Positions 23,433-33,876 of a stretch of 64,000 nucleotides of DNA are shown one piece after another; position 1 is the stretch's first letter; the number at the start of each line of letters is the position of its first letter. The notes below the pieces were generated by a model. The model did no database searches. It worked only from the letters and a program-made list of their open reading frames with translations, and had not been told where the DNA came from. The position numbers were made by a program, and so were the translations under genes. Source of the DNA: Aliidiomarina haloalkalitolerans (GTDB lineage: Bacteria > Pseudomonadota > Gammaproteobacteria > Enterobacterales > Alteromonadaceae); NCBI RefSeq assembly GCF_003987315.1, contig NZ_PIPI01000004.1, positions 1 to 64,000 on the forward strand, in the 5' to 3' direction.

Positions 23433-26018
23433 TTGTACGTCGAGCATCTAGGTAAGCGGTCACCTGTGAAAAAAATCTTAGCGGCAGTCGCTACTGCGCT
23501 GCGACAAGCAGTGGTGGTTCTACAAGCCCCTCCGGGGGCTGGTAAATCGACGGTTTTACCACTCTACTTATTGCAGCACGGATCTTTGCAAGGTGACGCA
23601 GTTGCAGGTTCCAAGCAAATTATTTTGGTGCAGCCACGTCGTGTGGCTGCATTGAATATTGCCCATTATCTTGCCGAGCAACTCGGTGAAAAAGTTGGTG
23701 AACAAGTCGGCTACTGGGTCCGCCAAGAACGGCAAGTCAGTGCCAAAACTCGGCTGCTGATTGTCACCGATGGCATGTTTACCCGCATGATTCAGGCTGA
23801 CCCTGAATTGAGCACAGTCGCTACCGTTATTTTTGACGAATTTCATGAGCGTAATTTACACGCCGACCTTGGTTTAGCGCTGGCGCTCGAAACCAAAGAG
23901 CTGCGTCCAGACCTTCAACTCCTGATTATGTCGGCCACTTTGCCAGCCGAAAGCCTACGCACCTGGCTTGAGCAGCATGGTCAGCGAGCACAAAGTTTTG
24001 TCAGCGAAGGGCGTCAATTCCCTATCCAAATTCAGTATCGACCTCCTGTGCGCTTACAGGATTGGCAGCAAGCTTTGTTGCCAGCCGTTCGTGAGGGCTT
24101 ACAACTCGCCCAACACGGCGTACTGGTTTTTTTACCCGGGCAGCGTGAAATTCGGCGTTTGGCCCGTGAACTCGCCAATGAACCAGCGATTACAGTGATG
24201 CCTTTTTATGGCAGCTTGCCGCTAAAAGAGCAGCGTCGGGTATTGCAGCCATTACCGAAAGAGCAGCACCAGCAAGGTGTGCGTAAAGTGGTCTTAGCCA
24301 CGAACATCGCAGAAACCAGTGTCACGATCCCAGATATTGATGTGGTGATTGATAGCGGGCGTGAGCGACAAGCGCGCTATTATCCGCGTTATGGTATGAC
24401 ACAGCTAGCGACTCGATTGATCTCTCAGGCTGCGGCAGCGCAACGAGCTGGGCGGGCTGGCCGGGTGCAAGCAGGGCATTGCCTCCGTTTATGGTCAGAG
24501 TCGCTACAGCAGGGACTTGCTCCATACAGCAGCCCCGCATTGGAAACGGAAGATTTAAGTAGCCTCGTGCTTGAGATTGCGGCTTGGGGTAGCCAGCCCG
24601 AGCAATTACTTTGGTTTAGCGCACCCCCTAAAAGCGCGCTGCAAGCAGCAGTTGAAAAATTACAAAGTGCGGAGCTACTCGACGACAAGCAGCATTTAAC
24701 CGCGTTTGGTAAACAAGTGCAGGGTTGGGGAACCGACTTAGTCGCAGCAACTCTGTTGGCTTATGGGCAGCAGCAACAGCGTGACGATTTCGCCAACGCT
24801 GCAGCTCTGTTAGCTGCTTATGTAGAAGAAGCTCACCATGATCAAGAGCCAGACCTTCTTACTAGGCTGCAGTACTTGTTGGCTGCAAGTAAGCACTCAC
24901 ACAACCCGGTCGAACAACGAGTGCTAACGCGTTATCGTCATTGGTGTCGGCAATTATCGACTCAACCGCAAACGCAATTGGCCGATAAGCAGGTTGTCGC
25001 CGAACTTATGTTAGCGGCACTGCCACTGCGTTTAGCGAAACTGCAGGGTGGCAAGCAGTCGAGTGCTCGCAAGGATAATGATGGTCGTTATCTTCTCGCC
25101 AGTGGCAATGCTGCCCAATTTCCAACGCAGCAACAATCGTCACAATGGCTTTTGGTGACTAACTTGAGCCTACAAGAAGGCACCGCGGAGGCGACAATAT
25201 GGCAGGCGTTGGCACTCGACGAGCCGTTTATGGAGCGCTGGTTAGCCCAGCATGCCAAGCCACGGCTGGGCTGGCAATGGCAAGGTAAGCAAGGCAAGTT
25301 GCTGGAAGTGGAAGAATATTGGGTTGGGCAACTTTTGATTCGTCGGCGGGAAACTGGCCGAGTACCGGAACAGTCACTGCGCACGCAAGCATTGCTAGCA
25401 CTAATCCGGGAACGCGAAAGCGAACTTTTTGCCGACGCTAAAACCCAACAGTGGTTGGCGCGAATTCGGGTCGTTGCTGACTTCCTCGGCTTAGAAGCGA
25501 ACGCATGGCTTACGGAAAATTTACTTGCAGATCTTGAGCACTGGGCAACACCCTATGTCACACTATTGGCTTCGCGCGCAGAAGCCTTAGCTTGGCACCC
25601 ATTGCCAGCGCTAAAAGAGCAACTGAGCTACGCACAGCAGCAACAGCTTGAAGAACTTATGCCGACGCGTTGGCAAGCACCGAGCGGCCGCTCCCACGCA
25701 GTCACGTATCAGCAGGACGGTAGTGCCTTGATAGCATTGAAACTGCAGGAAGTGTTCGGTACACCGAACTCGCCTGAGTTTGCCAAAGGACGACTAAAAC
25801 CGACTTTTGAGCTATTGTCGCCGGCCGGTCGGCCGTTACATCGAACCAATGATTTAGCGTCATTTTGGCGCGACGCCTATGTGCATGTACGCAAAGAAAT
25901 GCGTGGTCGATACCCGAAGCATCCTTGGCCGGAAGAGCCGTGGGCAGCAACGGCAACACACTTAACTAAGCGGGCTTTTAGTCAGTCCGAAGAACGAAAT
26001 TCACAAGGTAAGCATTAA
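23433..26018 (+). CDS. hrpB: ATP-dependent RNA helicase HrpB
   Basis: An 861-residue DEAH/DExH helicase. Motif I is QAPPGAGKST (31-40), motif Ia QPRRVAA, motif II FDEFHERN (about 133), motif III SATLP, motif V ATNIAETSVTIP and motif VI QRAGRAGR, followed by the long HrpB C-terminal domain. The start is uncertain: TTG at 23433 keeps the usual family N-terminus, whereas GTG at 23466 has a slightly better ribosome site (TAGGTAAG). The cellular role in gammaproteobacteria is ill-defined. It shares one base with mrcB (TAATG), an order seen in many relatives. Confidence 0.93.
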   Translation: MYVEHLGKRSPVKKILAAVATALRQAVVVLQAPPGAGKSTVLPLYLLQHGSLQGDAVAGSKQIILVQPRRVAALNIAHYLAEQLGEKVGEQVGYWVRQERQVSAKTRLLIVTDGMFTRMIQADPELSTVATVIFDEFHERNLHADLGLALALETKELRPDLQLLIMSATLPAESLRTWLEQHGQRAQSFVSEGRQFPIQIQYRPPVRLQDWQQALLPAVREGLQLAQHGVLVFLPGQREIRRLARELANEPAITVMPFYGSLPLKEQRRVLQPLPKEQHQQGVRKVVLATNIAETSVTIPDIDVVIDSGRERQARYYPRYGMTQLATRLISQAAAAQRAGRAGRVQAGHCLRLWSESLQQGLAPYSSPALETEDLSSLVLEIAAWGSQPEQLLWFSAPPKSALQAAVEKLQSAELLDDKQHLTAFGKQVQGWGTDLVAATLLAYGQQQQRDDFANAAALLAAYVEEAHHDQEPDLLTRLQYLLAASKHSHNPVEQRVLTRYRHWCRQLSTQPQTQLADKQVVAELMLAALPLRLAKLQGGKQSSARKDNDGRYLLASGNAAQFPTQQQSSQWLLVTNLSLQEGTAEATIWQALALDEPFMERWLAQHAKPRLGWQWQGKQGKLLEVEEYWVGQLLIRRRETGRVPEQSLRTQALLALIRERESELFADAKTQQWLARIRVVADFLGLEANAWLTENLLADLEHWATPYVTLLASRAEALAWHPLPALKEQLSYAQQQQLEELMPTRWQAPSGRSHAVTYQQDGSALIALKLQEVFGTPNSPEFAKGRLKPTFELLSPAGRPLHRTNDLASFWRDAYVHVRKEMRGRYPKHPWPEEPWAATATHLTKRAFSQSEERNSQGKH

Positions 26019-28300
26019 TGATCAAGAAATTCAGCGGCCTGTTATGGAAATTAGCCTTAATTGCGCTCGTTTGCCTTAGTTTCTATATGATCTACCTCGA
26101 CTCGGTTGTTACCAAGCGTTTCACCGATGCGCGTTATCAAGCACCAGCACTTCTGTATAGTCGAGCATTTGAAGTATCACCAGGCTTAGGTGTGACGAAA
26201 ACGCTTCTGGAGCGTGAGTTAAAGGCGCTTGATTACCGTCCTACCCGTTATGCCCGTAATGTCGGTGAGTATCGCATTCAAGGCCAAGAAATGTTGTTGT
26301 ATCGTCGGGGTTTTGACTTTCCGGATGGTTATGAGCCCGACTTACGGGTGCGCTTGCGCTTTGATGATGAAAACTACCTCGTCGAAATTGAGACTTGGCC
26401 AGAACAGAACTTTATCAATGGCTTGCGCTTGGAACCGCAACTCATTGGTCGCTTCGCTTCCGATAACCAAGAAGAAAGATTGTTGGTGGGCCTTGAGCAG
26501 GTACCACAGCTGTTACAACAAACGCTGTTATTAGTTGAAGATCGTGATTTTTATCATCATTGGGGCGTCAAACCGACCTCAATCATGCGTGCGGCACTGG
26601 CGAATTTGGCTGCCGGCCGCACAGTGCAAGGCGGTAGCACGATAACCCAGCAACTCGTGAAGAACATGTTTTTGAGTCACGAAAAGCGCATGGTTCGCAA
26701 GGTCAACGAAGCGCTCATGGCGCTCATTCTCGACTTTCGCTTTGGCAAGGACGAAATTCTAGAGGCCTACTTCAACGAAGTTTACTTTGGCCAAGATCGC
26801 GGTCACGCGATTCATGGTATTGGCCTTGGTAGTCAGTTCTATTTCGGTAAGCAGCCTGAGCAATTAACGCCTGCAGAAATTGCCATGTTGGTGGGCATGA
26901 TACGTGGCCCGGGTTTGTATAACCCATATCGGCATACTGAGCGCGCAGAAGCGCGTCGCGACTTAGTTCTGCATTTGATGTACGAACACGACTTAATTAA
27001 TCAACCACAACTATTGGCAGGCCTTGAGGCACCGGTCGTCACGCGCGCGAGTGCTCGCCTGATTGCACGTCAGCGCGCTGATTATATTGACTTGGTGCAA
27101 GCGGAGTTGCGTCAGTTAGTGCCGGGACGTCAGTGGCAACAAACCGGCTTGAAGGTATTTACCTACTTCGACCCTTGGTTGCAGAATGACTTAGAAGAAG
27201 CGGTGTATCAGCGCATGGAAGAACTGCCGGATCATGAACTGCAGGCCGCTGCAGTGTTGACCGACTACCATAGCGGTACGGTACGTGCGCTGGTGGGTGG
27301 CCGCGCGCCTGTTTTTGCCGGCTTTAACCGAGCGTTTCAAGCGCGTCGACAAATTGGCTCCTTAATGAAGCCATTGCTGTATACATTAGCGCTTGAAGAT
27401 CCAAACCAGTTTACGCTCGCTTCGATTCTTTACGATGAACCGATGAGTATTACCAATGAACGCGGGGCAGTGTGGCAGCCTCGCAATTTTGACGGTGAGT
27501 TTAAAGGACCTATTTCGCTCTATCAAAGCTGGTTAGACTCACGCAACATTCCGGCGGTAGAAGTGGGTCAGCAGGTCACGCCTGTACGGCTGCGACAACG
27601 CTTACTCGAACTTGGTGTAAAAACCGATATTCGTCCGTATCCAGCATTGGCGCTTGGGACATTAGAAGTTAGTCCGCTCAGTGTGAACGAACTCTACGGC
27701 TATTTAGCGAACTATGGCGAGGGTTACCGGGTGACCTCTATTCATGGTGTGTCGACTCATCGCGGTGATGTTTTATATTTGCAGCAGCGTCGGGTGAATC
27801 AAGGTTTTCAGCCTGAAGCGGCTTATTTAGCGCGGTATGCGGCGCATGGTGTGGTGGAAGTCGGCACGGGTAGAGCGCTAGGCCAGCAAACGAGTCGGCC
27901 ATTAGGCGGTAAAACTGGATCGACCAACGATCTAAGAGATAGTTGGTTTGTATCGTTTGATAATCGTTATTTGCTGACGGTTTGGCTCGGCCGCGATGAT
28001 AATCAACCCACAGGCCTGACTGGTAGTCGCGGTGCATTGCCTGTCGCCCAGCGCTTTTGGCGAAAACAAGATGTTTTCCCCCTCAACTTGGCGCCACCAC
28101 CTGGTGTCGTCATGCGCAGTTGGGATGCTGAAACCGGCGTAGCGGTCGCGCCTGGCTGCCCGAATGCACGGGTTCTCCCAGGTATTGCAAGTGAACAACC
28201 GATCACGACCTGTGGCGATGGTAACGAACTGAACAACAAGGAAACCGAAGAGGAAAAAGAGCGTGGCTTCTGGCGGCGCATCTTCAATCGCGGTAATTGA
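26018..28300 (+). CDS. mrcB: Penicillin-binding protein 1B
   Basis: A 760-residue bifunctional murein synthase: a short cytoplasmic tail, a membrane anchor (about 7-28), a UB2H-like regulatory region (about 60-140), and a GT51 glycosyltransferase with catalytic Glu in LLVEDRDFYHHWG and GGSTITQQLVKN. The transpeptidase follows, with Ser448 in SLMK and a KTGST box. The UB2H-like part suggests activation by a LpoB-type lipoprotein, which is inference. It starts at the last base of hrpB and ends in front of a strong terminator. Confidence 0.96.
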   Translation: MIKKFSGLLWKLALIALVCLSFYMIYLDSVVTKRFTDARYQAPALLYSRAFEVSPGLGVTKTLLERELKALDYRPTRYARNVGEYRIQGQEMLLYRRGFDFPDGYEPDLRVRLRFDDENYLVEIETWPEQNFINGLRLEPQLIGRFASDNQEERLLVGLEQVPQLLQQTLLLVEDRDFYHHWGVKPTSIMRAALANLAAGRTVQGGSTITQQLVKNMFLSHEKRMVRKVNEALMALILDFRFGKDEILEAYFNEVYFGQDRGHAIHGIGLGSQFYFGKQPEQLTPAEIAMLVGMIRGPGLYNPYRHTERAEARRDLVLHLMYEHDLINQPQLLAGLEAPVVTRASARLIARQRADYIDLVQAELRQLVPGRQWQQTGLKVFTYFDPWLQNDLEEAVYQRMEELPDHELQAAAVLTDYHSGTVRALVGGRAPVFAGFNRAFQARRQIGSLMKPLLYTLALEDPNQFTLASILYDEPMSITNERGAVWQPRNFDGEFKGPISLYQSWLDSRNIPAVEVGQQVTPVRLRQRLLELGVKTDIRPYPALALGTLEVSPLSVNELYGYLANYGEGYRVTSIHGVSTHRGDVLYLQQRRVNQGFQPEAAYLARYAAHGVVEVGTGRALGQQTSRPLGGKTGSTNDLRDSWFVSFDNRYLLTVWLGRDDNQPTGLTGSRGALPVAQRFWRKQDVFPLNLAPPPGVVMRSWDAETGVAVAPGCPNARVLPGIASEQPITTCGDGNELNNKETEEEKERGFWRRIFNRGN

Positions 28301-28322
28301 CCAAAGACATGGTTTCAGTGAT

Positions 28323-28365
28323 AAAAAACCCCCAGAACAGTGTTCACGTTCTGGGGGTTTTGTTT
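28323..28365. terminator. Bidirectional terminator between mrcB and maeA
   Basis: AAAACCCCCAGAAC pairs with GTTCTGGGGGTTTT (14 bp, 9-nt loop), with A and T runs on the two sides, serving both converging genes. Its right end touches the maeA stop codon. Confidence 0.95.
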
Positions 28366-30058
28366 AAATGCTGACGCGTTTATATTGACGATATTCTGCG
28401 CGCCAGAAGTTAGCGTTAATGCGTTGTCGAAAGGTCTCGTCATCCAGTTCGAGTGCATGACCTTGTTGCTGCGCAACTTTGCCAACGGCAAACGCAATTT
28501 CTTTGCTTAACTTCGCAATTTCGGTAATTGCTGGTAGCAAGTGGTTAGACTCGCCGCGGACCTGAGGCGAGTGTTCTGCCAATGTGCGACTCGCAGCCAT
28601 GAGCATTTCTTCAGTAATTCGATTCGCTTTGACTGCGATGACACCAAGGCCGATGCCTGGGAAAATATAACTGTTATTACATTGTGCGATGGGAAAGGTT
28701 TTACCTTCGTACTGAACCGGTGCAAACGGGCTACCCGTTGCAATGATCGCTCTACCCTCGGTCCAGCGAATCACATCAGCTGGCGCTGCTTCAACACGAC
28801 GAGACGGGTTCGACAGCGGGAAGATAATCGGTTCCGGGGTATACTGTTGCATGGCACGGACAACTTGCTCGGTAAATAGTCCAGGCTGACCGGAAACACC
28901 AATTAAAACCGTTGGCTGAGCACAATGCATGACGTCTAGCAGCGACGGGAAGTCACCACTAAATTGCCAGTTACTGACCACGCTTTGCGGTTGAACAAGC
29001 TCTTCTTGGAAATCACGTAAGCCTTCCATGCCCTCGCACAAGAGCCCAAAGCGATCGACCATGAAAATCTTCGCTTTCGCTTCGGCACGACTTAAGCCTT
29101 CAGCACACATATGCGAGATAATGTGTTCGGCAATACCACACCCCGCAGAGCCTGAACCCACAAAGACAATTTTCTGGTCAGAAAGAACCTGCCCTTTGGC
29201 TTTACAAGCGGCCAATAACGAGCCCGCAGTCACAGCAGCAGTACCTTGAATGTCGTCGTTAAAACAGCACACTTCGTTTTGATAGCGACGAAGAATAGGC
29301 ATGGCAGTTTGTTGCGCAAAGTCTTCAAACTGGATCATGGCATTGGGCCAGCGCCGTTTCACGGCTTTCATAAACTTATCGATGAAAGCGTCGTATTCGT
29401 CACCGGTAATGCGTTTGTGTCGAGCGCCCATGTACATCGGGTCATTTAACAATTTTTCGTTGTTGGTGCCGACGTCGAGCATGACGGGTAGCGTGTAAGC
29501 GGGGCTAATACCACCGCAGGCGGTATACAAAGAGAGCTTACCGATAGGAATACCCATGCCACCAATGCCTTGGTCACCCAAACCGAGAATCCGCTCGCCA
29601 TCGGTGACTACGATAACTTTGACGTTGCGTTTTGTGGCGTTACGCAAAATATCGTCCATTTGCTCGCGTTCAGCGTAGGAGATAAATAAACCGCGAGAGC
29701 TGCGATAAATATCAGAAAATTTCTCGCAGGCGTCACCGACCGTTGGGGTATAAATAATCGGCATCATTTCTTCAAGATGGGACGCGACTAGGCGATGAAA
29801 CATGGTTTCATTATTGTCTTGAATAGCGCGTAAATAGATATGCTTATTTAGCGGTGTGTCAAAGCTTTGATACTGCATGTAAGCCCGACTCACTTGCTCT
29901 TCGATGGTTTCATAACGCGGGGGTAATAGCCCGGTTAGATTAAAGGCAATCCGTTCCTCACGAGTAAAAGCACTTCCTTTATTTAATAAAGGGGTCTCTA
30001 AAAGCGACGGCCCCGCGTGCGGGATATATAAAGGACCCTGATCTTCGTGTTGACTCAT
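28364..30058 (-). CDS. maeA: NAD-dependent malic enzyme
   Basis: A 564-residue enzyme converting malate to pyruvate and CO2 with reduction of NAD. Malate and metal binding are seen in [28 protein letters not shown] and [10 protein letters not shown]; the dinucleotide fold has [15 protein letters not shown]. The length matches the SfcA/MaeA class rather than the larger MaeB. The ATG at 30058 is preferred to an in-frame GTG five codons upstream because family members begin near MSQHEDQ. It is probably a single gene, preceded by the hemL terminator. Confidence 0.95.
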   Translation of the reverse strand: MSQHEDQGPLYIPHAGPSLLETPLLNKGSAFTREERIAFNLTGLLPPRYETIEEQVSRAYMQYQSFDTPLNKHIYLRAIQDNNETMFHRLVASHLEEMMPIIYTPTVGDACEKFSDIYRSSRGLFISYAEREQMDDILRNATKRNVKVIVVTDGERILGLGDQGIGGMGIPIGKLSLYTACGGISPAYTLPVMLDVGTNNEKLLNDPMYMGARHKRITGDEYDAFIDKFMKAVKRRWPNAMIQFEDFAQQTAMPILRRYQNEVCCFNDDIQGTAAVTAGSLLAACKAKGQVLSDQKIVFVGSGSAGCGIAEHIISHMCAEGLSRAEAKAKIFMVDRFGLLCEGMEGLRDFQEELVQPQSVVSNWQFSGDFPSLLDVMHCAQPTVLIGVSGQPGLFTEQVVRAMQQYTPEPIIFPLSNPSRRVEAAPADVIRWTEGRAIIATGSPFAPVQYEGKTFPIAQCNNSYIFPGIGLGVIAVKANRITEEMLMAASRTLAEHSPQVRGESNHLLPAITEIAKLSKEIAFAVGKVAQQQGHALELDDETFRQRINANFWRAEYRQYKRVSI

Positions 30059-30094
30059 GCGTACTCCAACCACTCAATAAAATACATTCACGAT

Positions 30095-30142
30095 AAAAAA
30101 AACTGCCAGCCGGATAGTGTAGCACTTTCCTGGGCTGGCAGT
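30095..30142 (-). terminator. Terminator after hemL
   Basis: On the minus strand, ACTGCCAGCC and its complement GGCTGGCAGT (10 bp) enclose a 21-nt loop and are followed by eight T residues. Confidence 0.85.
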
Positions 30143-30161
30143 GATTAGACCGCAATAACTT

Positions 30162-31448
30162 TTAGCGTTTGAGCATGGCAAAAGCGTGCTCTGCGACCTG
30201 CAGAGTTTCTTCAATATCACTAACAGTGTGAGCAAGTGACATGAAACCCGCTTCGTATGCGCTTGGTGCGAGGTAAACGCCACGGCGCAGCATTTCATGA
30301 TAAAACGTGCGGAAATGTTCCATATTACAATGAGTTGCCTGTTCGTAAGTGCTAACTTTCTTGTCTTCGGTGAAGAAGAACCCGAACATGCCTCCCGCCT
30401 GACTTGTCGTAAATGGAATGCCTTTGGCGTCTGCAATTTCCTGCAAACCTGTGGTTAACTCGGTGACGAGCGACTCTAGTTGTGTGTATAAGCTTTGGTC
30501 ATGCAATAAATTTAAGGCCGCTAAACCTGCCGCCATTGCGACCGGGTTACCTGAGAGGGTACCCGCTTGATAAACCGGACCAACCGGGGCGATGTAATCC
30601 ATGATTTCACGTTTACCACCAAATGCGCCAACTGGCATGCCGCCGCCAATGACTTTACCTAAACAAGTTAGGTCAGGTGTAACATTGAAAAACTCTTGAG
30701 CACCACCGCGACTTACACGGAAGCCAGTCATGACTTCATCGAAAATCAAAACACTGTTGTATTCATCGCAAATCGACCGCAAGCCTTCGAGGAATCCCGG
30801 CTCAGGTAAAATACAGTTCATATTGCCAGCGACTGGCTCAACAATAATACAAGCGATTTGGTCACCCAAGTCAGCAAACACTTGGCGCACTTCATCGAGG
30901 TTATTGTAGCTCACGGTCAATGTATGTTTGGCGAAGTCCTCTGGAATACCCGGTGAGTTCGGCACGCCGAGAGTCAGTGCTCCAGAACCTGCCTTGACCA
31001 ATAGTGAATCAGCGTGGCCATGGTAACAGCCTTCGAATTTTAGAATCTTGTCACGGCCGGTGTAGCCGCGCGCCAAGCGAATGGCACTCATGGTCGCTTC
31101 TGTACCCGAGTTGACCATGCGCACTTTCTGCATCGAAGGTACCATCGAGATGACCTTCTCAGCCATGGTGATTTCAATCGCAGTCGGCGTGCCAAAGCTG
31201 AGGCCGCGCTCGGCTGCTTCAATCGCCGCGTCACGAATTTCCGGGTGATTATGCCCTAAGATCATGGGCCCCCATGAACCAATGTAGTCGATATAACGAT
31301 TGCCATCGACATCAAAAAGGTATGCACCTTGCGCACGCTCAATAAACAGTGGAGTGCCGCCAACGCCTTTAAATGCACGGACTGGAGAGTTAACACCACC
31401 AGGGATAAATTCTTGTGCTTTCTTAAATAAATCTTCAGAACGAGACAT
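30162..31448 (-). CDS. hemL: Glutamate-1-semialdehyde 2,1-aminomutase
   Basis: A 428-residue PLP enzyme of the C5 haem pathway, making 5-aminolevulinate from glutamate semialdehyde. Typical stretches are [18 protein letters not shown] at the N-terminus, [29 protein letters not shown] and the PLP lysine in [16 protein letters not shown]. The length is standard. It follows pyrB by 14 bp on the same strand, so it may be co-transcribed with pyrB; hemJ, another haem gene, lies just beyond pyrB. Confidence 0.97.
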   Translation of the reverse strand: MSRSEDLFKKAQEFIPGGVNSPVRAFKGVGGTPLFIERAQGAYLFDVDGNRYIDYIGSWGPMILGHNHPEIRDAAIEAAERGLSFGTPTAIEITMAEKVISMVPSMQKVRMVNSGTEATMSAIRLARGYTGRDKILKFEGCYHGHADSLLVKAGSGALTLGVPNSPGIPEDFAKHTLTVSYNNLDEVRQVFADLGDQIACIIVEPVAGNMNCILPEPGFLEGLRSICDEYNSVLIFDEVMTGFRVSRGGAQEFFNVTPDLTCLGKVIGGGMPVGAFGGKREIMDYIAPVGPVYQAGTLSGNPVAMAAGLAALNLLHDQSLYTQLESLVTELTTGLQEIADAKGIPFTTSQAGGMFGFFFTEDKKVSTYEQATHCNMEHFRTFYHEMLRRGVYLAPSAYEAGFMSLAHTVSDIEETLQVAEHAFAMLKR

Positions 31449-31462
31449 ACGTCATAACCTCT

Positions 31463-32479
31463 TTAACTACTGGCTTTATCGCTATACCAAATGACATCGG
31501 TGTCATAGCGGCTAACGAGATGTTCAACCCCAAGAGTCGCTGCAAAGAGAGCCATGCGAATTAAGACTCCATTGTCAGCTTGGCGGAAAATAGCCAAGTT
31601 AGGGTTTTGGTTTAAATCATTATCAAGCTCATTTGCTTCCGCGCGTGAGTCGCGCGGCAATGGATGCATAATGACGGTATTGGGCTTGTAATGCCGAGTA
31701 TAAATTTCATTATTCAAGCGGAAGCGTCCGCGGTATTGCTCGGCTTCTTCCAAACTATTAAAACGCTCTTGCTGAATTCGAGTTTGGTAAACAATATCCG
31801 CGTCGAGTGAGCCACTCAGCTCTGCTGTAACGGTTACCCGGTGCCCAGCGTTTGTTAGCGCATCACAAATATATTGCGGCATGGCTAATTCCGGTGGGGA
31901 AATAAATGTCAGGCGAATATTCTTGTACATGCAAAGTAGCTTCGACAATGAATGTACGGTACGACCATATTTGAGATCACCGAGCATGCAAATATGCATC
32001 CCATCGATTTGACGGCCATGATGATCGAGTTCTTTCTCGATGGTGTACAAGTCGAGTAATGCTTGCGTGGGGTGCTCATTGGCGCCATCGCCACCGTTGA
32101 TGACGGGTACCCGGCTGCCCTCAGCAAATTCGGCTACTGAGCCGGCTTTTGGGTGGCGCATCGCGATAATATCGCTGTAACTGGATAGGACTCGAGCTGT
32201 GTCGAACAGGGATTCACCTTTGGCGAGAGCCGAACTTTCCATCCCGGTAGTTTCGCGGACTTCGCCGCCGAGTAGATTGAACGCCGTACCGAAGCTGACG
32301 CGGGTGCGAGTCGAGGGCTCAAAGAAGAGGTTGCCAAGAATCGCACCGTCTAATACGCGAGTGCGTTTGCGTCGGTGTGCATATGGTTCCATTTGATCAG
32401 CAATACGGAAGACATGTTCAATTGCCTCGCGGTTGAACTGATCGACGGACAGGATATTGGCACCAGTAAATTTCATCAT
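31463..32479 (-). CDS. pyrB: Aspartate carbamoyltransferase, catalytic chain
   Basis: A 338-residue enzyme of pyrimidine synthesis joining carbamoyl phosphate to aspartate. FFEPSTRTRVSFGTAF holds the carbamoyl phosphate site and HPLPRDSRAEANELDN the aspartate loop. Start is placed at MMKFTGANI (32479 or the next codon); a longer open frame adds 14 residues with no family support. No regulatory chain pyrI follows; hemL is next. A C-terminal extension of about 25 residues (RYDTDVIWYSDKASS) goes beyond E. coli PyrB. Confidence 0.95.
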   Translation of the reverse strand: MMKFTGANILSVDQFNREAIEHVFRIADQMEPYAHRRKRTRVLDGAILGNLFFEPSTRTRVSFGTAFNLLGGEVRETTGMESSALAKGESLFDTARVLSSYSDIIAMRHPKAGSVAEFAEGSRVPVINGGDGANEHPTQALLDLYTIEKELDHHGRQIDGMHICMLGDLKYGRTVHSLSKLLCMYKNIRLTFISPPELAMPQYICDALTNAGHRVTVTAELSGSLDADIVYQTRIQQERFNSLEEAEQYRGRFRLNNEIYTRHYKPNTVIMHPLPRDSRAEANELDNDLNQNPNLAIFRQADNGVLIRMALFAATLGVEHLVSRYDTDVIWYSDKASS

Positions 32480-32558
32480 GAATGCGAGTTCCAACGTGGG
32501 TGGCTGTTGGCCGCCTAGCATACCAGAAAGGGCGGCTAGGCACAGCCTAAGAACGAGT

Positions 32559-32996
32559 TTACGGTTTCAAAACTGCCAAAATAATGATCGCGAACAATAA
32601 GATAACCGGCATCTCATTGAACCAGCGAAACCACCGGCCTGATCGACTGACACGATCTTCTTTAAACTGCTTGAGTAACTTAAAGCAATACAGATGGTAA
32701 ATGACCAAGATAATCACCAGAATAAGCTTCCAATGCATCCAGGTGCTAAATTTAAACCACACAGCCCCGTAGAGGTAAATCAGACCAATACCAAAAAATA
32801 TGGTTAAAAACATGAAGGGCGTCACAAAATACAGTAATCTTCGCTCCATGATTTTAAGTTGCGCATGGACTTTGGGCTCAACTGACTCGGCATGGTAAAC
32901 AAACAGGCGCGGTAAATAGAAAATACCAGCAAACCATGCGACCATAAAAATCAGGTGTAATGCTTTGAACCATTGTACCCAAAGAAACTCGTTCAT
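32559..32996 (-). CDS. hemJ: HemJ-type protoporphyrinogen IX oxidase
   Basis: A 145-residue four-helix membrane protein of the HemJ family, which oxidises protoporphyrinogen IX late in haem synthesis and replaces HemG or HemY. The N-terminal KALHLIFMVAWFAGIFYLPR with its conserved His, and the later MHWKLILVIILVIYH and RWFRWFNEMP, are family landmarks. Membrane segments lie near 10-28, 55-75, 85-103 and 125-142. It is upstream of pyrB-hemL on the same strand, separated by 79 bp. The homology call is firm; the gene could also be described as a UPF0093 protein. Confidence 0.9.
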   Translation of the reverse strand: MNEFLWVQWFKALHLIFMVAWFAGIFYLPRLFVYHAESVEPKVHAQLKIMERRLLYFVTPFMFLTIFFGIGLIYLYGAVWFKFSTWMHWKLILVIILVIYHLYCFKLLKQFKEDRVSRSGRWFRWFNEMPVILLFAIIILAVLKP

Positions 32997-33081
32997 TGTG
33001 AACCTCAGTGAAATAGGAAATTAACATGCCGAATGTAGCACAAGTTCGAAGTGCTCAACAGCTGCAAACGCGAGGTGCTTT

Positions 33082-33804
33082 GTGCAATATTTAAACTTGC
33101 TTTTTCGCGACAAGAAAAGCACGGGTATTACCATTGCCGTTGTACTCTTGCTGTTATCGATTGGTTACGGTATCGGCATCGGCCGTGGCATTTATTTAGA
33201 GCAGAATTACCGCTTGCTGTCGCAACAAAAAAGTGATTTTCAACGACAAGTTTACCAACTTGAATACCGCAACAATATACTGACGGTAGAGCTTGATGTT
33301 GAACGTGCAGCCAATCGTTCGTTACAACAAGAGCTGCGCTTAGCGCAGGACAACATGGTGCAAACGCGTCGGGAGCTAGCATTTTATCAACGAGTGGTTT
33401 CGCCAGAGCTTGACGCTGAAGGCATGACCATTGACTCGGTCTTAGTGCGACAACTGCCCGGTAGTGACAGTTATTATTTCCGCGTCATTTTATTGCATAC
33501 AGTGCGTACACAAGAGTTGGTTCGTGGGCGTTTAGAAGTCTTCGTTCGCGGTCACGTTGACGGTGAGCGGCGAGAGTTGAACCTTGCTCAGTTAGCGGCA
33601 GCCGAAGCAGGCGAGGAGCGTGATCACATTAGTTTTGCGTTGAACTATTTCTCTCTGCAAGAAGGCACGTGGACTTTTCCTGGGGAATTTACGCCTGAGT
33701 CGATGCTGGTTCGCGTGACGTCTAACTCGGGCCAACAAACGGAGCGCATTTACCCTTGGTCTGAGTTACTTCGCCTCGGTGAAGAAATCAGCGACGAGAG
33801 TTGA
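33082..33804 (+). CDS. Membrane-anchored coiled-coil protein, DUF6776-like
   Basis: A 240-residue protein: cytoplasmic N-terminus of about 15 residues, one membrane segment (about 16-38, VVLLLLSIGYGIGIG), a coiled coil (about 45-105, rich in Gln, Glu and Arg) and a globular extracytoplasmic domain that looks beta-rich (SYYFRVILLHTV, RLEVFVRGHVDGE). It resembles DUF6776 proteins from marine gammaproteobacteria. The GTG start follows GAGGTG. The function is unknown; the layout suggests an envelope scaffold or partner-binding protein. It is divergent from hemJ and precedes erpA by 72 bp. Confidence 0.78.
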   Translation: MQYLNLLFRDKKSTGITIAVVLLLLSIGYGIGIGRGIYLEQNYRLLSQQKSDFQRQVYQLEYRNNILTVELDVERAANRSLQQELRLAQDNMVQTRRELAFYQRVVSPELDAEGMTIDSVLVRQLPGSDSYYFRVILLHTVRTQELVRGRLEVFVRGHVDGERRELNLAQLAAAEAGEERDHISFALNYFSLQEGTWTFPGEFTPESMLVRVTSNSGQQTERIYPWSELLRLGEEISDES

Positions 33805-33876
33805 TCAATAGATGCGCATCAGCGACAATATATACCCTAATTGTTGTAGTAAGATATTTGTAGTGGAGCGACCGCA

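Noticed and set aside
32480-32558. pyrB leader attenuator
   Set aside because: Short inverted repeats exist (TAGGC/GCCTA and GCCGCC/GGCGGC), but there is no T run and no leader peptide rich in pyrimidine-dependent pause sites.
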